A DNA stretch of 22,818 bases from DASPJR01 sp035628505 (GTDB lineage Bacteria; Planctomycetota; SZUA-567; H5-PLA8), in contig DASPJR010000208.1 of the NCBI GenBank assembly GCA_035628505.1, positions 1 through 22,818 on the forward strand, in the 5' to 3' direction. Numbering within the stretch: the stretch's first letter is position 1; every line of letters starts with the position of its first letter. The notes beneath the pieces are model-generated. The model was given only the letters and a program-made list of their open reading frames with translations. It was not told the DNA's origin and made no database searches. Shown here one piece after another: positions 15,165 to 22,238 of the stretch. A program made the position numbers and the translations under genes.

Positions 15165-16811
15165 ATGGATACTGATGAACCAAACCTGACAGCAGCGGGC
15201 GCCCCGAAGTCCGCCTCATCCCGCCGCCGCTGCGTCGTCGTGCTCGACGATGAGCTGGCCATTCAGCGGTTGCTGCGTGTAATCCTGGAAGGCGAAGGCT
15301 ACGACGTTGTCACGACAGATGACGGACACAAAGTTCTGGAACTTGCCGCGCAGCAGCAATTGGACTTGATCATCCAGGATCTGCGCATGCCGAAAATGGA
15401 CGGGCTGACGTTCCTGAAGCAGCTCAAGCAGAAGCACCCCGACATTCCGTCGATTGTCGTCACTGCATTCGGAACATTTGAATCAGCAATCGAGGCCATG
15501 CGCCTGGGCGCGTACACGCATCTGAACAAGCCCTTCGATACGGAGGAGATGCGGCAGACAGTCTCTCGCGCACTGGAACGACTCGAGTTCAGCAAGAAGT
15601 CGCCGCGGGCGGGCGTGGCCTTCCTGGACATGATCAGCCAGACGCCGTCGATGGCGGCGATTTCCAGCCTGATCAACCGCGTGGCCCGGACAGACTCGAC
15701 CGTCCTGATAACCGGTGAAAGCGGGACCGGAAAAGAACTGGTCGCGCGTTCCATTCATTACAATTCGCTGCGTTCGGATCAGCCGTTTGTCGCGGTCAAC
15801 TGTGGAGCATTTACTGAGACGCTTCTGGAATCGGAACTCTTTGGCCACGTCAAAGGCTCGTTCACGAATGCCATCGCCGATCGCAAAGGCGTCTTCGAAA
15901 GTGCAGACCGCGGAACGCTGTTCCTGGATGAAGTCGGCGAGCTTTCACTGACCACCCAGGTGAAACTTCTGCGTGTGCTTGAAACGCGCACCTTCAAGCC
16001 GGTCGGAGGTGCGAAGGATATGCGCGTGGACGTCCGCTTCATAACGGCCACAAACCGCAATCTTCCCGAGATGGTGTCGGAAGGTCAGTTCCGTGAGGAC
16101 CTCTTCTACCGGTTGAATGTCATCCCGATCGAACTCCCGCCTCTGCGCGACCGCAAAGAAGACATTCCGCTGCTGGCTGGGCACTTCCTGGCACGTTTTG
16201 CCAAGCGCATGAACAAGCCGATGCAGAGCATCGATGATTCGGCAATCGAAGCGCTGTTGAAGTACAGCTGGCCGGGAAACGTGCGCGAACTCGAAAACAC
16301 CATCGAAAGAGCCGTTGCGCTTTCGATCGGCGACAAGATTACCGCCGCGGACCTTGCCGGACCGATCCGCGGCCATGCTTCCGCGCGCATGGCACCGCTC
16401 TCTTCATCGTCGCTGCGTCCGCCGGCTTCAACGAGCAATTCGGGGTTGACGTCGCCAGCATCGGCGAGCGGATCGGCTCTCCGGACTGCAGCGTCCGCCA
16501 GTGGATCGGCTCTCCGGCCGGCAGCGTCCGCAAGCGGCTCCGCGCTGGCGGCGACGACTCATCCCGGACCTGTGCTGATCAATTCACCGTTTGGCGCGCA
16601 CAAGTCAGAGGCGCGGCTGCCGGCGGCGGGAATGGATTTGGAGCAGTGGCTGCTGGAACGTGAGCGCGCGTATATCATCCAGGCGCTGGAGCGCACGAAC
16701 TGGAATCTGACGGAAGCGGCCAAGCTGCTGAACATGACGTTCCGATCGATCCGCTACCGCGTGGCGAAACTGAATATCGAGCGTCCCACCCGGAGCGAGT
16801 CTGAACTGTGA
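15165..16811 (+). CDS. pilR: Sigma-54-dependent response regulator PilR
   Basis: 548 residues, somewhat longer than the usual 450 or so because of a Ser/Ala-rich linker. The receiver domain (about 22-140) has Asp28/Asp29, phospho-acceptor Asp72 (QDLRMPKMDG), Thr100 and Lys122. The AAA+ domain (about 155-400) has Walker A GESGTGKE (184-191), Walker B GTLFLDEVGE, and GNVRELEN. The sigma-54 contact loop reads GSFTNA (231-236) rather than GAFTGA. The linker (about 403-475) includes three 11-residue tandem units. A Fis-type DNA-binding domain ends the protein (about 490-540, LTEAAKLLNMTFRSIRYRV). Its ribosome binding site overlaps the pilS stop codon, so the two are translated together. Usual targets are pilA and other sigma-54 promoters. 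Confidence 0.95.
   Translation: MDTDEPNLTAAGAPKSASSRRRCVVVLDDELAIQRLLRVILEGEGYDVVTTDDGHKVLELAAQQQLDLIIQDLRMPKMDGLTFLKQLKQKHPDIPSIVVTAFGTFESAIEAMRLGAYTHLNKPFDTEEMRQTVSRALERLEFSKKSPRAGVAFLDMISQTPSMAAISSLINRVARTDSTVLITGESGTGKELVARSIHYNSLRSDQPFVAVNCGAFTETLLESELFGHVKGSFTNAIADRKGVFESADRGTLFLDEVGELSLTTQVKLLRVLETRTFKPVGGAKDMRVDVRFITATNRNLPEMVSEGQFREDLFYRLNVIPIELPPLRDRKEDIPLLAGHFLARFAKRMNKPMQSIDDSAIEALLKYSWPGNVRELENTIERAVALSIGDKITAADLAGPIRGHASARMAPLSSSSLRPPASTSNSGLTSPASASGSALRTAASASGSALRPAASASGSALAATTHPGPVLINSPFGAHKSEARLPAAGMDLEQWLLERERAYIIQALERTNWNLTEAAKLLNMTFRSIRYRVAKLNIERPTRSESEL
16452..16550 (+). repeat. Three 33-base tandem repeats in the pilR linker
   Basis: Units at 16452-16484, 16485-16517 and 16518-16550 encode SPASASGSALR, TAASASGSALR and PAASASGSALA (residues 430-462). 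The DNA units are similar but not identical, so the peptide is better conserved than the bases. Unit number could vary between strains and change the distance between the ATPase and DNA-binding domains. Confidence 0.85.
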
Positions 16812-16879
16812 CTCCGGAATATGGTTTGAAGCCCCCTGTCTCCACTGCGTCCATGGGTCTGAACCAGAGGATGCGTGCG

Positions 16880-17806
16880 ATGCACCGCTTGTTGCCAGCA
16901 CTACTGCTAACCGTGGCCGCTGCCAGTCTGCAGGCCGGCGAACTTTCGTATGCCTGGAAAGCCGGCGATCTGTTTCGCTACGACTATTACAAGGCCGTTT
17001 CCATCACGCAAAAGGATGAGAACGGGAAACTGGAAGAGCGAAAGACTGAATTTACGGGCGTTATGGTACTTGAGGTTCGAACCGTAACGGCCGCCGGCGC
17101 GACAGGCACGCTGCGCATCGATTCACCGCGTGTCACGCTGCCGCAGGTGCGGGCTTTTTCAGCCCAGTCGGATGCGCCCGAAATCCAGCAGGAGAAGAAT
17201 CGTTCTATTGGGCATGCCATCTCCGGCGCAATCAAGGTGGCCCGCTGGAGCGTCGCCATCAAGCGGGACGGATCCTTTGAAATTCTCGGGCGGAGTCCCG
17301 CCAGCACAGCCGAATGGTTTAAAGAAACAGCCAATTCGGCAGGCTGGCGCAAGAAGCAGATCGAGACGGTGGCGAAGATCATCGAGCAGGATCTGGGCTT
17401 CAAGCCGAGCGGCGTTGATAGCGATATTCTTCTGATGTTGAATTCAGCCAGCCAGGACGCCGGCGAGACTCACGCGCTTCGCCCGCTTCGCGCCGTGTCC
17501 AGCAGCAAGTCGGGCGAAAAAGACAAAATGCAGCTATCGTTTACGCGCAGTTTCAAGGAAGGCGCGGGAATCAGCTACGTGGTCCCAAATCTCGAATCTG
17601 CCAAGCCTGTTCAGATTAAACCTAAAAGCGTCTCGATGCACGAAGGTATAGCCGTCTTCGATACGCGGCTGAGCATGCTGGATACATTGAATGAAGACTA
17701 CACGGCGACTCTGGACTATACCTGCGGCGCACAGACCCTCACCCAGGAGGTTCACGTCCAGTACCGACTCAAGCGGCTGGCGCCGGCCATTTCGAAACCG
17801 GAATAA
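16880..17806 (+). CDS. Exported protein of unknown function
   Basis: 308 residues from ATG 16880, with an AGAGG site 9 bases upstream and an immediate signal peptide (MHRLLPALLLTVAAASLQAG, cleavage near 20). A GTG at 16808 overlapping the pilR stop gives a 332-residue form without a clean signal at its start. The mature protein begins ELSYAWKAGDLFRYDYY, and then looks like an alternating beta-rich protein with a helical middle (about 145-190). No catalytic motif, lipobox or membrane helix is seen. It contains a single cysteine, near the C-terminus. I do not recognise a family with confidence. It lies 68 bases after pilR and 120 before glmM, so co-transcription with pilSR is possible but its role is unknown. 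Confidence 0.8.
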   Translation: MHRLLPALLLTVAAASLQAGELSYAWKAGDLFRYDYYKAVSITQKDENGKLEERKTEFTGVMVLEVRTVTAAGATGTLRIDSPRVTLPQVRAFSAQSDAPEIQQEKNRSIGHAISGAIKVARWSVAIKRDGSFEILGRSPASTAEWFKETANSAGWRKKQIETVAKIIEQDLGFKPSGVDSDILLMLNSASQDAGETHALRPLRAVSSSKSGEKDKMQLSFTRSFKEGAGISYVVPNLESAKPVQIKPKSVSMHEGIAVFDTRLSMLDTLNEDYTATLDYTCGAQTLTQEVHVQYRLKRLAPAISKPE

Positions 17807-17819
17807 AGCCCGCTGCTCA

Positions 17820-17897
17820 GTCCGGAAAGAGAGTGGCACACAGCTCCGCCTGATCGTAATCTATTCCGCTTTCCGGACCGCCGGACGCGGCTTTTTT
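17820..17897 (+). terminator. Inverted repeat and T-run ahead of glmM
   Basis: GTCCGGAAAG (17820-17829) and CTTTCCGGAC (17869-17878) are a perfect 10-base inverted repeat with a 39-base loop. Immediately downstream, a short stem (CCGC/GCGG, 17878-17881 and 17887-17890) is followed by TTTTTT (17892-17897), a weak intrinsic terminator. The right arm can also form TCCGG/CCGGA (17872-17876 and 17881-17885), so long and short stems compete. It may end the pilSR transcript or act as an attenuator before glmM. Confidence 0.45.
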
Positions 17898-17926
17898 AAG
17901 ACATGAATCACGAGGACATTCGTTGA

Positions 17927-19303
17927 ATGACCAGTGCGAACATGAACGACCTGATGATCTCGATTTCCGGTGTGCGCGGCATCGTTGGCCGCAGCCTGAC
18001 GCCCGGCCTTCTCGTGCGCCTGGGCGAAGCATTTGGCACCTACATGCGCTCAGGAAAAGTCGTGGTCGGCCGTGACACGCGCGTCTCCGGCGAGATGGTA
18101 AAATGCGCCGTCTTCAGCGGCCTGCTCTCCACCGGCTGCTCGATCGTTGATGTCGGCGTCGTCGCCACGCCCACCGCCACGCTCATGATTGAAGAGCTTA
18201 AGGCTGACGGCGGCGTGGTGATCTCCGCCAGCCACAATCCGGTCGAATGGAACGCACTGAAGTTCTTCCGCTCCGACGGCGTGTACCTGAACGCCGACGA
18301 AGGCCGCGACCTGCTGAACCTCTACTATTCCGGCGATTTCCTGCGCAAACCGTGGGACGCGCTGAAGACGATCGAAGTCGTCTCCGACGCCGAGGCTCAT
18401 CACGTCGACAAGGTCCTCTCTATTCTCGATGTTCCGCTGATCCGTTCGCGCAAATTCCGCGTCGCGCTGGATTGCTGCAACGGGGCTGGCGTGGGCGTCT
18501 CGCTGCGGCTGCTGCGCGCGCTGGGCTGCTCGGTGGAACCCATTCACTGCACGCCCGACGGCCTTTTTCCGCACACCCCGGAACCGAACTTTATCAACCT
18601 GCAGGACCTCTGCCGCTTTACGCGCGAGCGAAACGCGGACCTCGGTTTCGCGACCGACCCCGACGCCGACCGCATCGCGGTGGTCTCCGAAAAGGGCGAC
18701 TTCCTCGGCGAAGAATTGTCGCTGGCACTGGCCACGCAGTACGTGCTTTCGCGCACGAAGGACCGCAGCCGGCCGGTGGTCATTAACATGTCAACCAGCC
18801 GCGTGACGGAGGACATCGCGCGCCAGGCGGGCTGCCAGGTGATCCGCACTGCGGTTGGAGAAGTGAATGTCGCCGAACGCATGGAAGAAGCAAACGCGAT
18901 CATTGGCGGCGAAGGCAATGGCGGAGTTATCGATCCGCGCATCCATTACGGCCGCGACGCCATCGTCGGCATGGGGCTCATTCTTGAGCTGATGGCACGC
19001 ACCGGGAGTAGCTGCAGCCAGCTGGCCGGCGCCCTGCCGCAGTATGCGATGTTGAAGACCAAAATTGACTGCCCTGCGGCGCAAAGCCGCGAAGTCATCC
19101 GGCGTCTGAAGGCTGAAGCCCAATCGGCCCGTGCAAATTTGGAAGACGGTTTGCGTCTCGACTGGGACGACCGTTGGGTTCATTTGCGCGCCAGCAACAC
19201 AGAACCGGTCATGCGCATCATCGCCGAAGCGCGAACCCCCGAAGCGGCGCAGGCGCTGGTGGCGGAATATACCGGGCACGTCCAGGCGGCGCTCAAAAAG
19301 TAG
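17927..19303 (+). CDS. glmM: Phosphoglucosamine mutase, archaeal-type GlmM / phosphohexomutase
   Basis: 458 residues of the alpha-D-phosphohexomutase superfamily, which interconverts sugar 6- and 1-phosphates. The phosphoserine is Ser102 in ISASHNP. The metal loop is Asp244-x-Asp246-x-Asp248-Arg. The sugar loop is GGEGNGG (about 327-333), the form I associate with archaeal GlmM and phosphomannomutase-like enzymes rather than the classic bacterial GEQSGH. The C-terminal phosphate loop RASNTEPVMRI is intact. A GAGGA site lies 10 bases before the ATG. Adjacency to glmS supports glucosamine-6-P to glucosamine-1-P conversion. Phosphomannomutase activity remains possible. Confidence 0.88.
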   Translation: MTSANMNDLMISISGVRGIVGRSLTPGLLVRLGEAFGTYMRSGKVVVGRDTRVSGEMVKCAVFSGLLSTGCSIVDVGVVATPTATLMIEELKADGGVVISASHNPVEWNALKFFRSDGVYLNADEGRDLLNLYYSGDFLRKPWDALKTIEVVSDAEAHHVDKVLSILDVPLIRSRKFRVALDCCNGAGVGVSLRLLRALGCSVEPIHCTPDGLFPHTPEPNFINLQDLCRFTRERNADLGFATDPDADRIAVVSEKGDFLGEELSLALATQYVLSRTKDRSRPVVINMSTSRVTEDIARQAGCQVIRTAVGEVNVAERMEEANAIIGGEGNGGVIDPRIHYGRDAIVGMGLILELMARTGSSCSQLAGALPQYAMLKTKIDCPAAQSREVIRRLKAEAQSARANLEDGLRLDWDDRWVHLRASNTEPVMRIIAEARTPEAAQALVAEYTGHVQAALKK

Positions 19304-19344
19304 CAATCTGCTCAGCCCCGCAGTAGTGGCGGCAGGCCCCGGCG

Positions 19345-19360
19345 GTGGATGGCGATCCAC
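19345..19360 (+). other. Hairpin in the glmS leader
   Basis: GTGGAT (19345-19350) and ATCCAC (19355-19360) form a perfect 6-base-pair stem with a GGCG loop, 8 bases before the GGAG ribosome binding site of glmS. It could influence translation of glmS. It does not match the glmS ribozyme. Confidence 0.45.
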
Positions 19361-19381
19361 GGTGGGACGGAGAAAATTTAC

Positions 19382-21238
19382 ATGTGTGGAATTGTCGGCT
19401 ATACCGGAATCAAAAAGGCATCCGAAGTTGTCCTGAACGGCCTGCGCAAGCTTGAGTACCGCGGTTACGACTCTGCCGGCATTGCACTGGTGGATTCGTC
19501 GCAGATGCCGGTTGTTCGAGCCGTCGGACGCGTGGACGCTCTGGCTGCCAAGCTCAGCGCGATCGTCGAAGACAGCCATGTGGCCATTGGGCACACCCGC
19601 TGGGCAACGCATGGCCGGCCGAATGAGCTGAACGCTCACCCGCACCGCGACCTCTCTGGCCGTATCGCCGTCGTACACAATGGCATCATTGAAAACTACG
19701 CGGCTTTGCGAAAGGAACTGCAGGCCGAAGGCGCAAAATTTCAATCCGAGACCGACACCGAAGTTGCTGCCGTGCTCATCGGCAAGCTCTACCAGGGCGA
19801 TCTGGTCAAGGCGATCGAAAAAGCGATTGAACGCATCGAAGGAACGTTTGCCTTCGCGGTCATATCACTCGATCATCCCGGCCTGATCGTCGGCGCGCGG
19901 CGCGGATCACCGCTGGCTGTCGGCGTGAATGCCGAGGGCGGTGGTATGCTGCTGGCCAGCGATGCCATGCCCATCCTCTCTTATACGCGGCATGTGCTTT
20001 ACCTCGATGACGACCAGGTCGTCGCGATTGAGCCGGGCAAGATGACGCTGCGCAAAGATGGGCGCGAAATCGAGCCGCACGTGACAGAGATTCGCTGGAG
20101 CGCCGAGGATGCCGAGCGCGGCGGTTACGCGCATTTCATGCTCAAGGAAATTCACGAGCAGCCTGGCGCGCTGCGGCGTTTGGCCAATGCGCTGGTCGCG
20201 AATCCCGGTACGTCCAACGGACAGACGCAGCCGCCGGTGTTCAATCTGCCGGACATCCGCGTAAGTCCCGACGAGCTGCGCAAAGTTTCGCGCGTGATCG
20301 TTGTTGCGCAGGGCACGGCCTTCCATGCCGGAATGGTCGCGCGCAACATGATCGAGCGCTGTGCACGCATTCCTGCATACGTGGAGTACGGCAGCGACTT
20401 CCGCTACCGGGATCCGATCATCGACCCGAGCGTGCTGGTCATTGCCGTGTCGCAGTCGGGTGAAACGGCGGACACGCTCGGGGCCGTGCGGCTGGCGCGC
20501 GAGCGGGGCTGCAAAACGCTTTCAGTGATCAACGTCGTCGGCAGTACCATCGCCCGCGAAAGCGATGGTGTGATCTACATGAATGTGGGCCCGGAGATCG
20601 GAGTGGCTTCGACCAAGGCCTTCACTGGCCAGATCGCGGCGCTCTACGTGCTCGCCATTCACCTGGGCCTGGTCCGTGGAACATTGCCGGCGGCTGAGGC
20701 CGTACGGCGCGTGGAAGATCTGCTGCAGGTGCCCGGCCGCGTCGAAGAAGTGCTCACGCGGGCCGACCAGGTGAAAGCTGTCGCCGAAAAGTATAAGGAT
20801 GCCAGCAACGCGCTGTTCCTCGGGCGCGGAACAGGATTTCCGCTGGCACTTGAAGGCGCGCTGAAGCTTAAAGAAATCTCCTACATCCACGCGGAAGGTT
20901 ACGACGCGGCGGAGATGAAGCACGGGCCGATCGCGCTGATTGACGACAAAATGCCGGTGGTGGTGCTGGCGCTGTCCGGCCGGCGCTACGACAAGATCGT
21001 CAGCAACATTCAGGAAGTTAAAGCACGCGGCGGCCGGGTCATCGCGATTGCCAGCCACGACGATAAGAGCATTCACGAGCGCGTTGACGACGTGCTGCCC
21101 ATTCATGACGACCACGGCATCATGAACTCGATCGTCTGCTCGGTGCCGCTGCAGCTCTTCGCTTATTACATCGCAGTTGCGCGGGGATGCGACGTCGACA
21201 AGCCGCGAAACCTGGCCAAGAGTGTGACGGTCGAATAA
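19382..21238 (+). CDS. glmS: Glutamine-fructose-6-phosphate aminotransferase (isomerizing)
   Basis: 618 residues, full length. It makes glucosamine-6-phosphate from fructose-6-phosphate and glutamine. The start is ATG 19382, because the mature enzyme needs Cys2 as nucleophile (MCGIVGYTG) and GGAG lies 9 bases upstream; the in-frame ATG at 19349 would bury it. The glutaminase domain shows GHTRWATHG and HNGIIENY. Two SIS domains follow (YRDPIIDPSVLVIAVSQSGE; LFLGRGTGFPLALEGALK), and the C-terminus is the conserved PRNLAKSVTVE. The sequence VAQGTAFHAG replaces the common ACGTSYHAG. It lies 78 bases after glmM and is closed by a strong terminator, so the pair is a likely transcription unit for UDP-GlcNAc supply. 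Confidence 0.97.
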   Translation: MCGIVGYTGIKKASEVVLNGLRKLEYRGYDSAGIALVDSSQMPVVRAVGRVDALAAKLSAIVEDSHVAIGHTRWATHGRPNELNAHPHRDLSGRIAVVHNGIIENYAALRKELQAEGAKFQSETDTEVAAVLIGKLYQGDLVKAIEKAIERIEGTFAFAVISLDHPGLIVGARRGSPLAVGVNAEGGGMLLASDAMPILSYTRHVLYLDDDQVVAIEPGKMTLRKDGREIEPHVTEIRWSAEDAERGGYAHFMLKEIHEQPGALRRLANALVANPGTSNGQTQPPVFNLPDIRVSPDELRKVSRVIVVAQGTAFHAGMVARNMIERCARIPAYVEYGSDFRYRDPIIDPSVLVIAVSQSGETADTLGAVRLARERGCKTLSVINVVGSTIARESDGVIYMNVGPEIGVASTKAFTGQIAALYVLAIHLGLVRGTLPAAEAVRRVEDLLQVPGRVEEVLTRADQVKAVAEKYKDASNALFLGRGTGFPLALEGALKLKEISYIHAEGYDAAEMKHGPIALIDDKMPVVVLALSGRRYDKIVSNIQEVKARGGRVIAIASHDDKSIHERVDDVLPIHDDHGIMNSIVCSVPLQLFAYYIAVARGCDVDKPRNLAKSVTVE

Positions 21239-21255
21239 GCGTTTCCATAACGTTT

Positions 21256-21301
21256 GGCGTGCGCATTCCGGACGCGTTTTCCGGGTGCGCATGCCTTTTT
21301 T
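21256..21301 (+). terminator. Strong intrinsic terminator after glmS
   Basis: GGCGTGCGCA (21256-21265) pairs with TGCGCATGCC (21286-21295) with one G-U pair. An inner stem CCGGA/TCCGG (21268-21272 and 21280-21284) extends the hairpin. Six T residues (21296-21301) follow directly. It begins 17 bases after the glmS stop. Confidence 0.9.
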
Positions 21302-21340
21302 GACCCGGTTAAATACCCCGGACAATATTAAACGAAATAC

Positions 21341-21368
21341 GTGACAGCACGCGAAATCAGCTTACAAT
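21341..21368 (+). promoter_or_regulatory. Sigma-70 type promoter for the ABC ATPase gene
   Basis: GTGACA (21341-21346) and TACAAT (21363-21368) are separated by 16 bases, each one base off consensus. They lie after the glmS terminator and about 40 bases before the ATG. The local sequence is AT-rich for this window. Confidence 0.6.
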
Positions 21369-21408
21369 TCTACGCTGACCGTGAAGTATGCCGCCTGGAG
21401 AATTATGA

Positions 21409-22230
21409 ATGGTAGGTTTCGCTGGGTTTTCCCCATCGCGAAAAGAGCACCTCATCCGCGTTCAGAAGGTGACGAAGGAATACAGTTGCGGTCCTTCCAC
21501 CGTCAAAGCGCTGCGCCAGGCGACCCTGACGCTTGAAGCCGGTGAGTTTGTGCTGCTTCAGGGCACCTCCGGCAGCGGAAAAACCACGCTTCTCTCCATC
21601 ATGGGCTGTCTGATGAAGCCCACGTCCGGCCGCATTGTTGTCGCCGGCAAGGACGTGACCGACATGGGCGAAAGCGAATTGCCCGCCCTGCGGCTAAAAC
21701 ACATCGGCTTCATTTTCCAGACTTTCAATCTCTTCCCTGCCCTGACCGCGCGCCAGAATGTGACGCTGGCGCTTCAGCTGAAAGGCTATGGCTGGCGTCA
21801 GCGCAACAAGGAAGCCGCGCGCCTGCTCGATCGCGTCGGGCTGACCAAGGAAATGGATCGCAAACCCGGCGATATGTCGGGTGGACAGCGCCAGCGCGTC
21901 TGCATCGCGCGCGCGCTCGCCGGCGATTCCGACATCATCCTGGCCGACGAGCCGACTGCGGCGCTCGATACTGCGACCGGCCTGGAGATCATGGAACTGC
22001 TTAAAGAGCAGACCCGCACCGGCACGAAGGCCTGCTTTGTGGTCACGCATGATCCGCGTCTTGAAAAGTTCGCCACGCGAGTGGACCGCATTACCGACGG
22101 CATCCTCAATGTCGGAGCACCCGTGCGGATTCGCGGAGCTGCTGCGGGCGAAGTCGAAAAGCCGGTGCTTTCCGGAACGGTTTCCAACAATACGCCGATC
22201 GGGCTTCCGAGCATCAGCGCAGCCCACTGA
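21409..22230 (+). CDS. ABC transporter ATP-binding protein, LolD/MacB type
   Basis: 273 residues with all ABC motifs: Walker A GTSGSGKT (52-59), Q-loop Gln104 (FIFQTFNLFPALTARQNV), signature MSGGQRQR (156-163, Met for the usual Leu), Walker B IILADEP (176-182), D-loop ALD (185-187) and H-loop His214. The FNLFPALTARQNV segment is typical of the MacB/LolD/DevA group that drives lipoprotein release or efflux with FtsX-like permeases. Residues about 235-273 form an extra C-terminal tail not needed for the fold. A GGAG site lies 8 bases before ATG 21409. No permease or membrane-fusion gene adjoins it; the next gene is on the opposite strand and ends 8 bases away. Confidence 0.92.
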   Translation: MVGFAGFSPSRKEHLIRVQKVTKEYSCGPSTVKALRQATLTLEAGEFVLLQGTSGSGKTTLLSIMGCLMKPTSGRIVVAGKDVTDMGESELPALRLKHIGFIFQTFNLFPALTARQNVTLALQLKGYGWRQRNKEAARLLDRVGLTKEMDRKPGDMSGGQRQRVCIARALAGDSDIILADEPTAALDTATGLEIMELLKEQTRTGTKACFVVTHDPRLEKFATRVDRITDGILNVGAPVRIRGAAAGEVEKPVLSGTVSNNTPIGLPSISAAH

Positions 22231-22238
22231 CGAGTTAA

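Noticed and set aside
17833..17852. Second sigma-54-like site (TGGCACACAGCTCCGC) before glmM
   Set aside because: GG and GC are 11 bases apart rather than 10 and the TTGC part is missing.
19304..19381. glmS ribozyme
   Set aside because: The leader is only 78 bases and shows a simple hairpin; the ribozyme's conserved core was not seen.
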